DNA of 64,000 nucleotides from Roseovarius sp. (lineage in GTDB: Bacteria > Pseudomonadota > Alphaproteobacteria > Rhodobacterales > Rhodobacteraceae), in assembly GCA_029212365.1 (NCBI GenBank), contig JARGOC010000015.1:44982-108981 (forward strand). Reading direction: 5' to 3'. The notes beneath the pieces were generated by a model. It was given only the letters and a program-made list of their open reading frames with translations, ran no database searches and had not been told where the DNA came from. Position 1 is the first letter of the stretch. Each line of letters begins with the position of its first letter. The position numbers and the translations under genes are program-made. Shown one piece after another: positions 38,564 through 46,845 of the stretch.

Positions 38564-39415
38564 CTATCCTCCACTCCAGAGCGGGAACATGGCCAGAACC
38601 ACCCCGCCGATTATCATCAATATCCCCAAAGGGCGCACAACGCGATGGCCAATCTGGGGCAGTTTTTCCAGCACCATGAACAGCGTGGCAAGCCCCATCC
38701 AGGCAAGGTTCATCACCCCGCCAACAAAGCCAAGCGCCATGAACCCCCAACAACAGATCACGCAATAAGCCCCCAGGCCCAGCCCCATACGCAGCCCGCC
38801 CAGCGCGCCAGTGCGCCATCGCCCCAGAAAGTAACTCATCGGCGAATGGCACACACCGTGGCAAATATCCTTGGTGCGGGTAAACTGGAACGCGCCCACC
38901 ACAATCAGTAAGCCCGCCCCAACCAGCGGGGATTTGGCAATGCCCAGCATATCCACCACACCACCAAACAATAGCCCAAGCTGTACAATGGTAATAAAAG
39001 CCGCAAAAGCAATCCACATGATGGCGTAGCCCGTTAGCACACCAATCCACCCGGCCCAGGTGCCATCGGCCGCGCTGATCAGATCCTCGTAGGTGCGCAA
39101 ACTGGGCACAATTGTGGGCAGCATCATGGCCGCCATCATAATGGCCCACATCGCAAACAAAGGTCCGAAATTGGCCATTGGCATATACATGGGCATGCGC
39201 GGGTTCATCTGGCGCATGGCCTCGCCTGCGATACCGGGGCGACCGATGAGGTCCAGATCCATATCAATCGCCATTGTATACATCATCCACCATGCCGCCA
39301 GAACGGCGGCGAAAAACGCCAGCCACAGCACACTGCGCAGAGAATGTGAAACGACGGTGGACAGTGCCTCGGCTCCGGTACGAATAGGAATCAGACGTTG
39401 CAATATAATTGTCAT
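38564..39415 (-). CDS. DUF2182 integral membrane protein, predicted metal-binding
   Basis: A 283-residue protein with about seven hydrophobic helices. Residues 68-98 form a striking Met-rich stretch (MRQMNPRMPMYMPM, then MMAAMM). The family motif FTRTKDICHGVCHSP carries C185, H186, C189 and H190, and C218, C221 and C222 lie in a later helix. The DUF2182 family is described as predicted metal-binding. I take the ATG at 39415; it has no Shine-Dalgarno site because the divergent gntR gene starts only 19 nt away, so a leaderless transcript is possible. DUF1326 follows 3 nt downstream. Confidence 0.8.
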   Translation of the reverse strand: MTIILQRLIPIRTGAEALSTVVSHSLRSVLWLAFFAAVLAAWWMMYTMAIDMDLDLIGRPGIAGEAMRQMNPRMPMYMPMANFGPLFAMWAIMMAAMMLPTIVPSLRTYEDLISAADGTWAGWIGVLTGYAIMWIAFAAFITIVQLGLLFGGVVDMLGIAKSPLVGAGLLIVVGAFQFTRTKDICHGVCHSPMSYFLGRWRTGALGGLRMGLGLGAYCVICCWGFMALGFVGGVMNLAWMGLATLFMVLEKLPQIGHRVVRPLGILMIIGGVVLAMFPLWSGG

Positions 39416-39433
39416 ACATTTAAATGTCAGACA
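39410..39433. promoter_or_regulatory. 24-bp imperfect palindrome between DUF2182 and gntR
   Basis: TGTCATACATTTAAATGTCAGACA: a perfect 12-bp core ACATTTAAATGT (39416-39427) flanked by TGTC/GACA, with 20 of 24 positions symmetric. It fills the whole gap between two divergent start codons. This form is typical for FadR/FCD-type GntR operators, so autoregulation by the adjacent GntR protein is likely. Confidence 0.65.
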
Positions 39434-39434
39434 A

Positions 39435-40163
39435 ATGAAAACTGACACCGACAAAAAATCCGACCTTTCGGCGCAAATTGCCACCGCCATCCGCGATGCC
39501 ATCGTATCTGGCGATATGATCGTGGATGAGCGCCTGCCCTCAGAGGCAGAGCTATCGGAGCAATTCAATGTCTCTCGCCCCACAGTGCGTGAAGCCCTGA
39601 AACGGCTGGCTGCGCAGTCGCTGATCCGCACGCAGCGCGGGGCGTTTGGCGGCGCATTTGTGAACCGGCTCAGCTATGAAGAGGCCTATGGTCAGCAGAT
39701 CACCACCGCGACGCTGCTGTTGTCGATGAACGCCGTCAGTTTTGAAACCGCCTGCGAGGCCCGTTATGCACTGGAGCGCGCCTGCACTCCGCTGGCCGCC
39801 CAGCGCCGTGACGCCGATCATCTGGCCACTATGCGCGCCGAAATCCACCGTCAGGGCCAGCCGGGGTTAAGCGATGAAAGCTTCTGTGCCTCAGATGTGA
39901 CCTTTCATCGGGCCTTGGTTGATTGTGCCGCCAACCCCGTGCTCAGCTACCAATTGGCCGGCGCGGTTGAGGCGATGCAGCCGCTGATGAACATGATCAC
40001 CTTTACCGCCCGCTCGCGCAGTGAAATCGTGACCCTGCACACCCGTATCGCCGATGCCCTAGAGGCCAGTGATGCCACCGCCGCCGAAACCGCCCTGCAT
40101 GATTTGGAAGCCTATACGTTGCACCTCGCGCGTGATGTCTTCGCTGCCCGTCGCCCCGCCTAA
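39435..40163 (+). CDS. GntR-family regulator, FadR/FCD type
   Basis: A 242-residue transcription factor. N-terminal winged helix-turn-helix (about residues 8-75) with the GntR signature LPSEAELSEQFNVSRPTVRE, then an FCD effector domain including FHRALVDCAANPVLS and late His residues (TLHTRIADAL, LHLARDV) placed as FCD metal ligands. The effector is unknown; FCD members often bind organic acids. The ATG at 39435 has no clear ribosome site. It is divergent from the DUF2182-DUF1326 pair and probably controls it through the palindrome in the gap. A CCTCCGGCGG repeat lies just downstream. Confidence 0.85.
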   Translation: MKTDTDKKSDLSAQIATAIRDAIVSGDMIVDERLPSEAELSEQFNVSRPTVREALKRLAAQSLIRTQRGAFGGAFVNRLSYEEAYGQQITTATLLLSMNAVSFETACEARYALERACTPLAAQRRDADHLATMRAEIHRQGQPGLSDESFCASDVTFHRALVDCAANPVLSYQLAGAVEAMQPLMNMITFTARSRSEIVTLHTRIADALEASDATAAETALHDLEAYTLHLARDVFAARRPA

Positions 40164-40177
40164 ACCGGACACGCACT

Positions 40178-40214
40178 CCCCCATCTTCTTGCATCAAATA
40201 TCCCCGCCGGAGGC
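40178..40214 (-). repeat. Dispersed CCTCCGGCGG repeat, copy B
   Basis: Minus-strand copy (plus strand reads CCCCCATCTTCTTG...ATATCCCCGCCGGAGGC) located in the 58-nt gap between the convergent gntR and GAPDH-family genes. Confidence 0.85.
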
Positions 40215-40221
40215 TCCTGCC

Positions 40222-41223
40222 CTATCCATCCCGCGCGGCCATCAGCCGGGCCATATCCAGCATCCGGCACGAAAACCCCCATTCGTTATCATACCAGCCA
40301 AACACCCTGAGCAACCCGCCAGCAGACACAGATGTTTCCGGCCCGCAGATCACCAAAGATTCAGGGCGGGCGCGCAGATCAGAACTGACAAGCGGTTGTT
40401 CAGTCCAGCCAAAGACCCCGCCGGGCACAACCGCCTGCTGTAAACAGGCGTTCACGCGCTCCACTGTCACCGGGTGTTGGGTCTGCACCGTCAGATCAAT
40501 CGCAGATACGCTTGCGGTTGGCACCCGGATGGCGCGTGCCTCGATCCGGCCCTTCAGATGCGGCAGAACCAGCCCCGTCTGATGCTGCGCGCTGGTGGTT
40601 GTGGGCACCATCGACAGCGCCGCCGCGCGGCTGCGTTCGGGGGCTTGACGGGGCTTATCAACCGTCGGTTGACTGCCGGTATAGCAATGTACCGTGGTCA
40701 TCTGCCCGCTGATCAGGCCAAAGCCCTCGTCCAAAATACGGGCCAGAGGCGCCAGCGCATTGGTTGTGCAGGATGCGTTTGAGATGATCCGGTGATCCCC
40801 CAGATCGCCCTCATTTGCGCCCATCACAAGCGTCACATCCGCCTCGGCAGAGGGGCCGGACACCAAAACGGCCTTTGCGCCGGCCTGCAATCCGCGTTCA
40901 GCCATCGCGCGTGTGCCGCCCATACCGGTGCATTCCAGCACCACGTCTACGCCGCTCAGGTCCAGGCTTCTTATGTCATGTGCGCCATGAAACGGAATGA
41001 CACGCTCGCCGACAATCAACTGCGCGGCGCGCGCCTGCACGTCTTCATGCCAGGGCCCAAAAACGCTGTCGTATTGAAACAGATAAGCACAGGTTTCCAG
41101 CGGCTCGATGTCATTGATCAGCACCAGCTCAAACCCTTTTGCATCCCGCAGGAGGATGCGCAGCAACGTTCGGCCAATCCGGCCAAAGCCATTGATGGCA
41201 ACACGAATTGGGCGTTGGGTCAT
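40222..41223 (-). CDS. Glyceraldehyde-3-phosphate dehydrogenase family enzyme
   Basis: A 333-residue type I GAPDH-family protein. Rossmann motif VAINGFGRIGRTLLR, NAD-preferring NDI near residue 38, catalytic C152 in NASCTTN and H179 in TTVHCYT; the end WYDNEWGFSCRML is diagnostic. It departs from housekeeping GAPDH around the substrate loop (GSQPTVDKPRQAPERSRAAA), so it may be a second, specialised isozyme or an erythrose-4-phosphate dehydrogenase. No pgk, tkt or fba gene is adjacent, which also argues against the main glycolytic copy. Start ATG with AGGA upstream. Confidence 0.85.
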   Translation of the reverse strand: MTQRPIRVAINGFGRIGRTLLRILLRDAKGFELVLINDIEPLETCAYLFQYDSVFGPWHEDVQARAAQLIVGERVIPFHGAHDIRSLDLSGVDVVLECTGMGGTRAMAERGLQAGAKAVLVSGPSAEADVTLVMGANEGDLGDHRIISNASCTTNALAPLARILDEGFGLISGQMTTVHCYTGSQPTVDKPRQAPERSRAAALSMVPTTTSAQHQTGLVLPHLKGRIEARAIRVPTASVSAIDLTVQTQHPVTVERVNACLQQAVVPGGVFGWTEQPLVSSDLRARPESLVICGPETSVSAGGLLRVFGWYDNEWGFSCRMLDMARLMAARDG

Positions 41224-41333
41224 AGCAAGACGTCCTGCATCAAAAGGTCAGTATCGGTGACATGCTACGCCACTTATTAGGAGTTACCAGCCCTCAACGC
41301 AATATTTGATCAAATTTCCAAACACGCCGCGCA

Positions 41334-42527
41334 TTACCGCAATATCCCTGAATACAGCAACATGCCCCAGCCAACCAAATCAGCCTCAACCCTGCCCCAG
41401 ATCGCGCCCATGCCAATGGGATCAACCCTTGCATCGCGTGCAATGTCCGACAAGCTGCGCCGCCCATTGATCAACCCGATCAACGGTGCGGCTTGTTTGG
41501 GCAGGCTTAACCTTGCCTCAACCCCTGCAAAGCTCAGCTTTGGGGCTTGGCCTTGTGCCACGGCCTGCGCCAACTGGCGGGCATCAACCCCCTTAAGGTG
41601 CGGGATCAGCGCTCGGTTGTTGCCTCTGGCCATACCCTGCTCAGCCCCTTGGGGCACCGCATAGCCCACATGGGTCTTGATCGTCCCTCGCAGTTTTTCG
41701 GCAATGGCCATCCGTTGGGGCCCATCCATGCCCTCGGGCACCGGCGCTATGCGTTCAAGATCATAGAGCGCCGGCATGGTAAAGCCGTTTAGCTGCCATC
41801 CTGTTTGCCCCAACACCTCAAGCAGGTCCGGCACATCAAAGGCCCGGTCCTGACTGTGCAACAAAAGGTCGTAAAATCCGGCATCGCTGTCGTGATGATC
41901 GCCCAGATTGGGGTTGCTTTTAAACGGATGCCCCGCAGGCAATGCTGCTAACAAAGGCTTCGCTGCTGCCAGTTTTTGCTCAGGCGTCATGCCCTCAAAC
42001 AATGCGCCAAACGCATCTTGCAGCGGATAAACCCCTGCCCGGCCATAAGGTGCATAAACCATAAACCCCAGACCGCCACCCGGCGCCAGTGCCGCGCGCA
42101 ACGCCGTAAAGCCCAGCGCCGGGTCAGGCAGATGGTGCAGCACACCGCAGCAGTCAATATAGTCAAACTCACCATAATCCGCCGCCTCCAGCAAGCTGCC
42201 GGTTTCAAATCGAATACCCGTCAGCCCCCGCGCCTTGGCACGCGCCTGTGCCACCTTGCGCGAGGCGCGCGACAGATCGACATAGGTCATCTCACAGGGT
42301 TTGCCCGCCTGCGCCATCATCTGCGCCAACTGGATCAACCCATCGCCCGTGCCGCCCCCCGCAACCAACACACGCAAAGGTTTCGACCAGTCGCGCTGAC
42401 CGCCAAAGATGAAATGATCTATCTCCAACGGATGCGATGGCGATCCGGTGATTAAGCGCTTTGCCTCATCCTCGGGCGCGCGCTCAGGATAGGGATAGGC
42501 CTCATATTGTGCTTTGACGTCGCTCAT
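41334..42527 (-). CDS. Class I SAM-dependent methyltransferase
   Basis: About 397 residues. The N-terminal domain binds SAM: motif I RVLVAGGGTGDGLIQLA, acidic strand MTYVDLSRAS and post-motif CCGVLHHLPDP. The C-terminal 150 residues form an extra domain without recognised catalytic features, ending in a hydrophobic helix-like segment. The start YEAYPYPERAPEDE is shared by a family of proteobacterial methyltransferases of unknown substrate, some fused to TPR domains. The ATG at 42527 has GGAGGA 6-7 nt upstream and is preferred to an upstream start at 42560. It is divergent from the flavodoxin-like gene. Confidence 0.78.
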   Translation of the reverse strand: MSDVKAQYEAYPYPERAPEDEAKRLITGSPSHPLEIDHFIFGGQRDWSKPLRVLVAGGGTGDGLIQLAQMMAQAGKPCEMTYVDLSRASRKVAQARAKARGLTGIRFETGSLLEAADYGEFDYIDCCGVLHHLPDPALGFTALRAALAPGGGLGFMVYAPYGRAGVYPLQDAFGALFEGMTPEQKLAAAKPLLAALPAGHPFKSNPNLGDHHDSDAGFYDLLLHSQDRAFDVPDLLEVLGQTGWQLNGFTMPALYDLERIAPVPEGMDGPQRMAIAEKLRGTIKTHVGYAVPQGAEQGMARGNNRALIPHLKGVDARQLAQAVAQGQAPKLSFAGVEARLSLPKQAAPLIGLINGRRSLSDIARDARVDPIGMGAIWGRVEADLVGWGMLLYSGILR

Positions 42528-42619
42528 TTGATCCTCCGCACAGACCATATGCATCGCCACACAAAGATATCAAAGCCGAAAACTTGCATCCCGCCTAACC
42601 ACAGGGCAATCATGCGCCC

Positions 42620-43168
42620 ATGACACATCCCATAGCGATCCCGTATTTCTCAGGCCATGGCCACACCGCACGCCTGTCTCAGGCTGTGGCTGATGGCGCG
42701 CGCCCTGCACGGCTGATCAACATAGAGGACATGAGCCAGACCGACTGGGATGCGCTGGATGCCGCCCCCGCCATCATATTTGGCTGCCCCACCTATATGG
42801 GGTCCGTCGCGGCACGCTATGCGCAATTTCTTGAACAGGCTTCTGCGGATCGCTGGACAGATCAAAGCTGGCACAACAAGATTGCAGGCGGGTTCACCAT
42901 CAGCACCTACCCATCAGGTGACAAGCTGAGCACCCTGATCCGGCTCAGCATTTTTGCAGCCCAAATGGGCATGATCTGGGCTGGTGCCACCGAAATTGGC
43001 GCGCCAGTCGATCCATCCAATCCGGGGATAGATCGTGATGGCTCAATGCTGGGCCTGATGGCCCGCTCGGACCCTGATAAATCCCGGATGATCAGCGACA
43101 GTGACCTCGAAACAGCCCGCCGCTTTGGCACCCGGATTTTGACGGCCGCCGAACGCTGGTCGCTCTAA
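42620..43168 (+). CDS. Flavodoxin-like NAD(P)H-dependent reductase (WrbA-like)
   Basis: A 182-residue FMN-binding flavodoxin fold. The phosphate-binding loop YFSGHGHTARLS, the FGCPTYMGSVAARYAQFLE stretch and FTISTYPSGDKLSTL match WrbA and related NAD(P)H:quinone oxidoreductases or FMN reductases. Physiological acceptor unknown. Single gene, divergent from the methyltransferase; its 3' end carries a dispersed repeat and a long hairpin before the convergent 5'-nucleotidase gene. Confidence 0.82.
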   Translation: MTHPIAIPYFSGHGHTARLSQAVADGARPARLINIEDMSQTDWDALDAAPAIIFGCPTYMGSVAARYAQFLEQASADRWTDQSWHNKIAGGFTISTYPSGDKLSTLIRLSIFAAQMGMIWAGATEIGAPVDPSNPGIDRDGSMLGLMARSDPDKSRMISDSDLETARRFGTRILTAAERWSL

Positions 43169-43174
43169 TCCCTT

Positions 43175-43211
43175 CCCCATCTTCTTGCTGATAAATATCC
43201 CCGCCGGAGGC
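43175..43211 (-). repeat. Dispersed CCTCCGGCGG repeat, copy C
   Basis: Minus-strand copy 6 nt after the flavodoxin-like gene stop. Almost identical to copies A, B and D over GCCTCCGGCGGGGATATTT and AAGAAGATGGGG. Confidence 0.85.
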
Positions 43212-43307
43212 TCCGGTGTTCACCAAACACACAGGCCCCACAATAATGCGTCGCCTCTCAACCACCCCGAGAAGGAGGATGAAAGACGACGACGAGACAC
43301 AACCATC

Positions 43308-43328
43308 GTGTGGCCCACCGGGCCACAC
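43308..43328. terminator. Hairpin between convergent genes, probable bidirectional terminator
   Basis: GTGTGGCCC-ACC-GGGCCACAC, a perfect 9-bp GC-rich stem with a 3-nt loop, 20 nt beyond the 5'-nucleotidase stop. On the plus strand it is followed by CCATTTTAAC. The weak T-run makes the terminator call moderate. Confidence 0.5.
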
Positions 43329-43347
43329 CCATTTTAACAAAAGGCCA

Positions 43348-44910
43348 CTATTGCGCAGCCGGTTTAATCCGGTCGTCCACCATCGGCGTGTAGGGTGTAT
43401 TTGCAGCCAGATATTCGGCCAGAACATCCGCAACATCCGGGCCAAAATCATATGGATCCACCGCATCTAAAAATGTTGTGTACCCGTCCCCGCCGCCGCG
43501 CAGGTAATTGTTGGAAACAGCGCCATACATCTTCTCAGGATCCAGCGGTGCCCCTGCAATCATCACCTCGCGCACACGGTTGCCCGGCTCGGCGCTGGCG
43601 TCATAGGTTACCGTCATTCCCGCCACTTGCGGGAACCGCCCGGCATCTTCACCGATCTTGCTGAACCCATTCTCAAGCGCCTCAAGCACCTGTGCACCGC
43701 TGATACGAAACGTCGACATCGTATTCTGGAATGGCGCCACCGTCAGCACCTCGCCCTTGGTGATTTGCCCCATATCAATGCCGGAGCGCACACCACCACC
43801 ATTGGTCAGGGCAATCTGGATACCCTGATCTTTCACCCGCTCCAACATAGACTCGGCCAATGCTATGCCCATGGCACAGGGCCCCGCGCGGCACGTCGCG
43901 GAAGACCCGTCAATCGCCTCTACGGCCTCGCCGACAATTTCATTTCGGATCTTATCCAGCGGAATTGCCGCCTCGGTGATGCGCGCCTTGATGCTTTCAT
44001 CCTCAGCCACGCCCGCATCCAGCAGTTGAGGCGCACCTGTGGCCGATACCAGATTGCCCTCATCGTCAAAGACAACGCTCAACTCGCCCAGAAATTTGCC
44101 ATAGGCATAGGCCTGCACAATTGCGGTGTCGCCTACCATCGTGGGATATGGCCCCGCCGCATCTTCGTCATCAGAATGCAGATAGGTGTTGGAATGCCCC
44201 CCCACGATCACATCCACACCTGTCGTTTCAGCCGCCACGCGCTGATCCACCAGATAGCCCGAATGGCTGAGGACTACGATCTTGTTGACACCTTGATCCT
44301 GCAACAGGTTCACTTGGGTTTGAACCCCATCAACGGGGTCATAAAACACAATGTACTTGCCGGGGCTTGCCAGTTCATCGGTGTTTTGTGGGGTCAGGCC
44401 GATCAGGCCGATTTTCTCACCACTCCGTTCAATCACCGCCGATTTGCGCATGACACCCGACAGATATTTCTCACCCGTGACATCGGCATTCGACATCAAG
44501 ATGGGAAAATTCAGCGCATCCATAAAGCCGCGCAAAACCTCGGGACCATCGTCAAACTCGTGATTGCCCACGGTCATCCCGTCATAACCCATCTTGTTCA
44601 TCATCTTCGCGGCCAGCGCACCCTTGTAATAGGTATAAAATAAAGTGCCCTGAAACTGATCGCCCCCATCCACAAGGATTGTGTTTTCGTGGCGCCCACG
44701 CGCGTCTGAAATTGCCGTCGCCATCCGGGCCGAGCCGCCAAAGCACTTGCCTTCGTCATTGGTCGTCGCATCACACGAGCTGTCGTATTTGTTGATCGGT
44801 TCAAACCGCGCATGAAAATCATTGGTGTGCAGGATGGTCAGGTTAAAATCTGCCATCGCCATCCCAGCAGTGAATGTCAGCGCTGTGGTCGCAATTAATT
44901 TGTGTAGCAT
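43348..44910 (-). CDS. Periplasmic 5'-nucleotidase/2',3'-cyclic phosphodiesterase (UshA-like)
   Basis: A 520-residue exported metallophosphoesterase. Signal peptide MLHKLIATTALTFTAGMAMA with cleavage after AMA. The calcineurin-like domain has LTILHTNDFHARFEP, DGGDQFQGT, VGNHEFDDG and the GGHSNTYLH ligands. The C-terminal 5'-nucleotidase domain has NGGGVRSGID and a substrate-stacking region NYLRGGGDGYTTF. It dephosphorylates extracellular nucleotides so that phosphate and nucleosides can be taken up. Two cysteines in KYDSSCDATTNDEGKC may form a disulfide. Monocistronic. Confidence 0.9.
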   Translation of the reverse strand: MLHKLIATTALTFTAGMAMADFNLTILHTNDFHARFEPINKYDSSCDATTNDEGKCFGGSARMATAISDARGRHENTILVDGGDQFQGTLFYTYYKGALAAKMMNKMGYDGMTVGNHEFDDGPEVLRGFMDALNFPILMSNADVTGEKYLSGVMRKSAVIERSGEKIGLIGLTPQNTDELASPGKYIVFYDPVDGVQTQVNLLQDQGVNKIVVLSHSGYLVDQRVAAETTGVDVIVGGHSNTYLHSDDEDAAGPYPTMVGDTAIVQAYAYGKFLGELSVVFDDEGNLVSATGAPQLLDAGVAEDESIKARITEAAIPLDKIRNEIVGEAVEAIDGSSATCRAGPCAMGIALAESMLERVKDQGIQIALTNGGGVRSGIDMGQITKGEVLTVAPFQNTMSTFRISGAQVLEALENGFSKIGEDAGRFPQVAGMTVTYDASAEPGNRVREVMIAGAPLDPEKMYGAVSNNYLRGGGDGYTTFLDAVDPYDFGPDVADVLAEYLAANTPYTPMVDDRIKPAAQ

Positions 44911-45019
44911 GTGAAAAATCCTTTTGTCCGTCTATATCCTGTCAGAGTGCCCCGTCGCGTGCCCTCTGTCAAAGCCTTCCCGCTTGACCCGCGTCGATCA
45001 GCAAGGCATCACCCAACCC

Positions 45020-45367
45020 ATGCTTATCTTCAAAATCTTCCGCACGCCCGAATGGGCTGAGCTGCGCCGCACAGGCACCACGCAAGGCGCACCTGTGGAT
45101 CTGGCCGATGGCTTCATCCATTTTTCGACACTCGATCAAGCCCCCGAAACCGCTGCGCGCCACTTTGATGGCGTGGCGGATTTGATGCTGGTGGCGGTTG
45201 AGGCCGATGACCTGGGCGAGGCCCTGAAATGGGAGCCCTCTCGTGGCGGTGCCCTTTTTCCGCATCTCTACCGCGATTTGGCATTGCAGGATGTCCGCTG
45301 GGCACAACCCCTGCCCCTTGAGAACGGAATGCACCAATTCCCCCCTGGTCTGGATGCAGGCGAATGA
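45020..45367 (+). CDS. DUF952 domain protein
   Basis: A 115-residue protein of the DUF952 family (glutathione S-transferase-like fold reported for the family, function unknown). Typical segments: [35 protein letters not shown] and [15 protein letters not shown]. The ATG at 45020 fits the family start; in-frame codons further upstream are not family-like. It is the first gene of an operon with pyrD, overlapping by ATGA; this pairing is common in Rhodobacteraceae. Confidence 0.85.
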   Translation: MLIFKIFRTPEWAELRRTGTTQGAPVDLADGFIHFSTLDQAPETAARHFDGVADLMLVAVEADDLGEALKWEPSRGGALFPHLYRDLALQDVRWAQPLPLENGMHQFPPGLDAGE

Positions 45368-46422
45368 AACCGCTTGAGAAGCTGGGGTTGGGCCTGTTGC
45401 ACCGGTTTGATCCTGAAACCGCGCATGGGCTGGCCCTCAAGGCTCTGCGCCTTGGGGCTGTGCCTTTGCCCGGTCTTGTCACCTCGCCGCGCCTGCGCAC
45501 CGAAGTGGCGGGTTTGCGTCTTCCCAACCCGGTGGGGCTGGCGGCTGGGTTTGATAAAAACGCCCAGGCTCTGCTGCCGCTTTCGCGCGCAGGCTTTGGC
45601 TTTATCGAAGTGGGCGCCGTCACCCCGCGCGCGCAGCCGGGAAATCCGCGACCGCGCTTGTTTCGCCTGCCTGAAGACCACGCGGTCATCAACAGATTTG
45701 GGTTCAACAACCTAGGCATGGAGGCCTGCGCCCAGCGCCTGAAATCCCGCCCGCGGGATGCAATCATCGGCCTCAATCTGGGGGCCAACAAAGACAGCCA
45801 TGACCGGGCCGAGGATTTTGCCCGCGTGCTGGCGCATTGTGGCAGCTACCTTGACTTTGCGACGGTGAATGTCTCCTCTCCCAACACCGAAAAGCTGCGT
45901 GATCTGCAAGGTGCTGAGGCATTGTCGGCCCTGCTCAAAGGTGTGATGGAGGCGCGTGATTGGCTGTCAGACCCGATCCCGGTGTTTCTGAAAATCGCAC
46001 CTGACCTGTCGGATGCGGAGCTCTCGGAAATCGGCGATGTCGCGCGGGCCGCAAACCTGTCGGGCATTATCGCCACCAACACCACCTTGTCACGAGACGG
46101 GCTGAAAAGCCCGATGAGTTCGCAGGCCGGCGGTCTGTCCGGCGCGCCCTTGTTTGAAAAATCCACCCGCGTATTGGCGCGGTTGTCACAGGTAACGGGG
46201 GGGCAAATCCCCTTGATTGGCGTTGGCGGCATCACCACAGCCGAAGACGCCTATGCCAAAATTTGCGCCGGGGCTTCTTGCGTACAGCTCTATTCTGCGA
46301 TGATCTATCACGGCCTGTCATTGGCCGCTGACATTGCGCATGGCCTTGATGATCTGCTTGCCAGAGATGGCTATGAAACCGTAGCGCAGGCCGTGGGCAC
46401 CAAAAGACAGGACTGGCTATGA
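45364..46422 (+). CDS. pyrD: Dihydroorotate dehydrogenase (quinone), class 2
   Basis: Membrane-associated FMN enzyme of pyrimidine synthesis, oxidising dihydroorotate with ubiquinone. The N-terminal helix ([15 protein letters not shown]) that makes the quinone tunnel is present. Other marks are [42 protein letters not shown], catalytic Ser in NVSSPNT, and [16 protein letters not shown] for FMN phosphate. 352 residues. It overlaps both neighbours by ATGA, so the three genes are coupled. Confidence 0.96.
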   Translation: MKPLEKLGLGLLHRFDPETAHGLALKALRLGAVPLPGLVTSPRLRTEVAGLRLPNPVGLAAGFDKNAQALLPLSRAGFGFIEVGAVTPRAQPGNPRPRLFRLPEDHAVINRFGFNNLGMEACAQRLKSRPRDAIIGLNLGANKDSHDRAEDFARVLAHCGSYLDFATVNVSSPNTEKLRDLQGAEALSALLKGVMEARDWLSDPIPVFLKIAPDLSDAELSEIGDVARAANLSGIIATNTTLSRDGLKSPMSSQAGGLSGAPLFEKSTRVLARLSQVTGGQIPLIGVGGITTAEDAYAKICAGASCVQLYSAMIYHGLSLAADIAHGLDDLLARDGYETVAQAVGTKRQDWL

Positions 46423-46760
46423 TCACAATCTGGCACAACCCGCGTTGCTCTAAATCCCGCCAGACCCTTCAGCTGCTGGAGGATCGCGGCATCACGCCCA
46501 CAGTCATGCGCTATCTTGATGAGCCTCCCTCAGAGGCAGACCTTCGGGCCATGCTTGCCGTCTTGAACCTACGCCCCATAGACATGATGCGCCCGCGCGA
46601 AGCTGTGTTCAAAGAGATGGGCCTGAGCACATCAGATGACGACGACACTTTGATAAAAGCCATGGCGCAAGAACCGCGCCTGATTGAACGCCCCATCGTG
46701 CAAAACGGCAATCGTGCCGCCATTGGCCGCCCGCCTGAGGCGGTGCTGGACATCCTTTGA
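46419..46760 (+). CDS. ArsC-like reductase (glutaredoxin-fold arsenate reductase family)
   Basis: A 113-residue thioredoxin-fold protein of the ArsC/Spx family. The active-site loop [12 protein letters not shown] carries C10. Downstream ETPPSEADL-type segment ([16 protein letters not shown]) and the basic [19 protein letters not shown] motif, with the arginines that bind oxyanion in glutaredoxin-coupled ArsC, are present. It may reduce arsenate to arsenite with glutathione, but no ars genes surround it, and many chromosomal members (YfgD type) are of unproven function. Overlaps pyrD by ATGA. Confidence 0.85.
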   Translation: MITIWHNPRCSKSRQTLQLLEDRGITPTVMRYLDEPPSEADLRAMLAVLNLRPIDMMRPREAVFKEMGLSTSDDDDTLIKAMAQEPRLIERPIVQNGNRAAIGRPPEAVLDIL

Positions 46761-46845
46761 CGTAGCCTCACATCCGCGTCAGGTTGATTGTGCAACGCCT
46801 GCGCGCCGCTATATGTGTCCCAACCGAAACAAGCCCTGACCCCGG

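Noticed and set aside
43279..43400. Small gene starting at an ATG that follows AAGGAGG
   Set aside because: The ribosome-site-like sequence directly abuts the ATG with no spacing, and the frame runs into the terminator hairpin and the opposite-strand gene.
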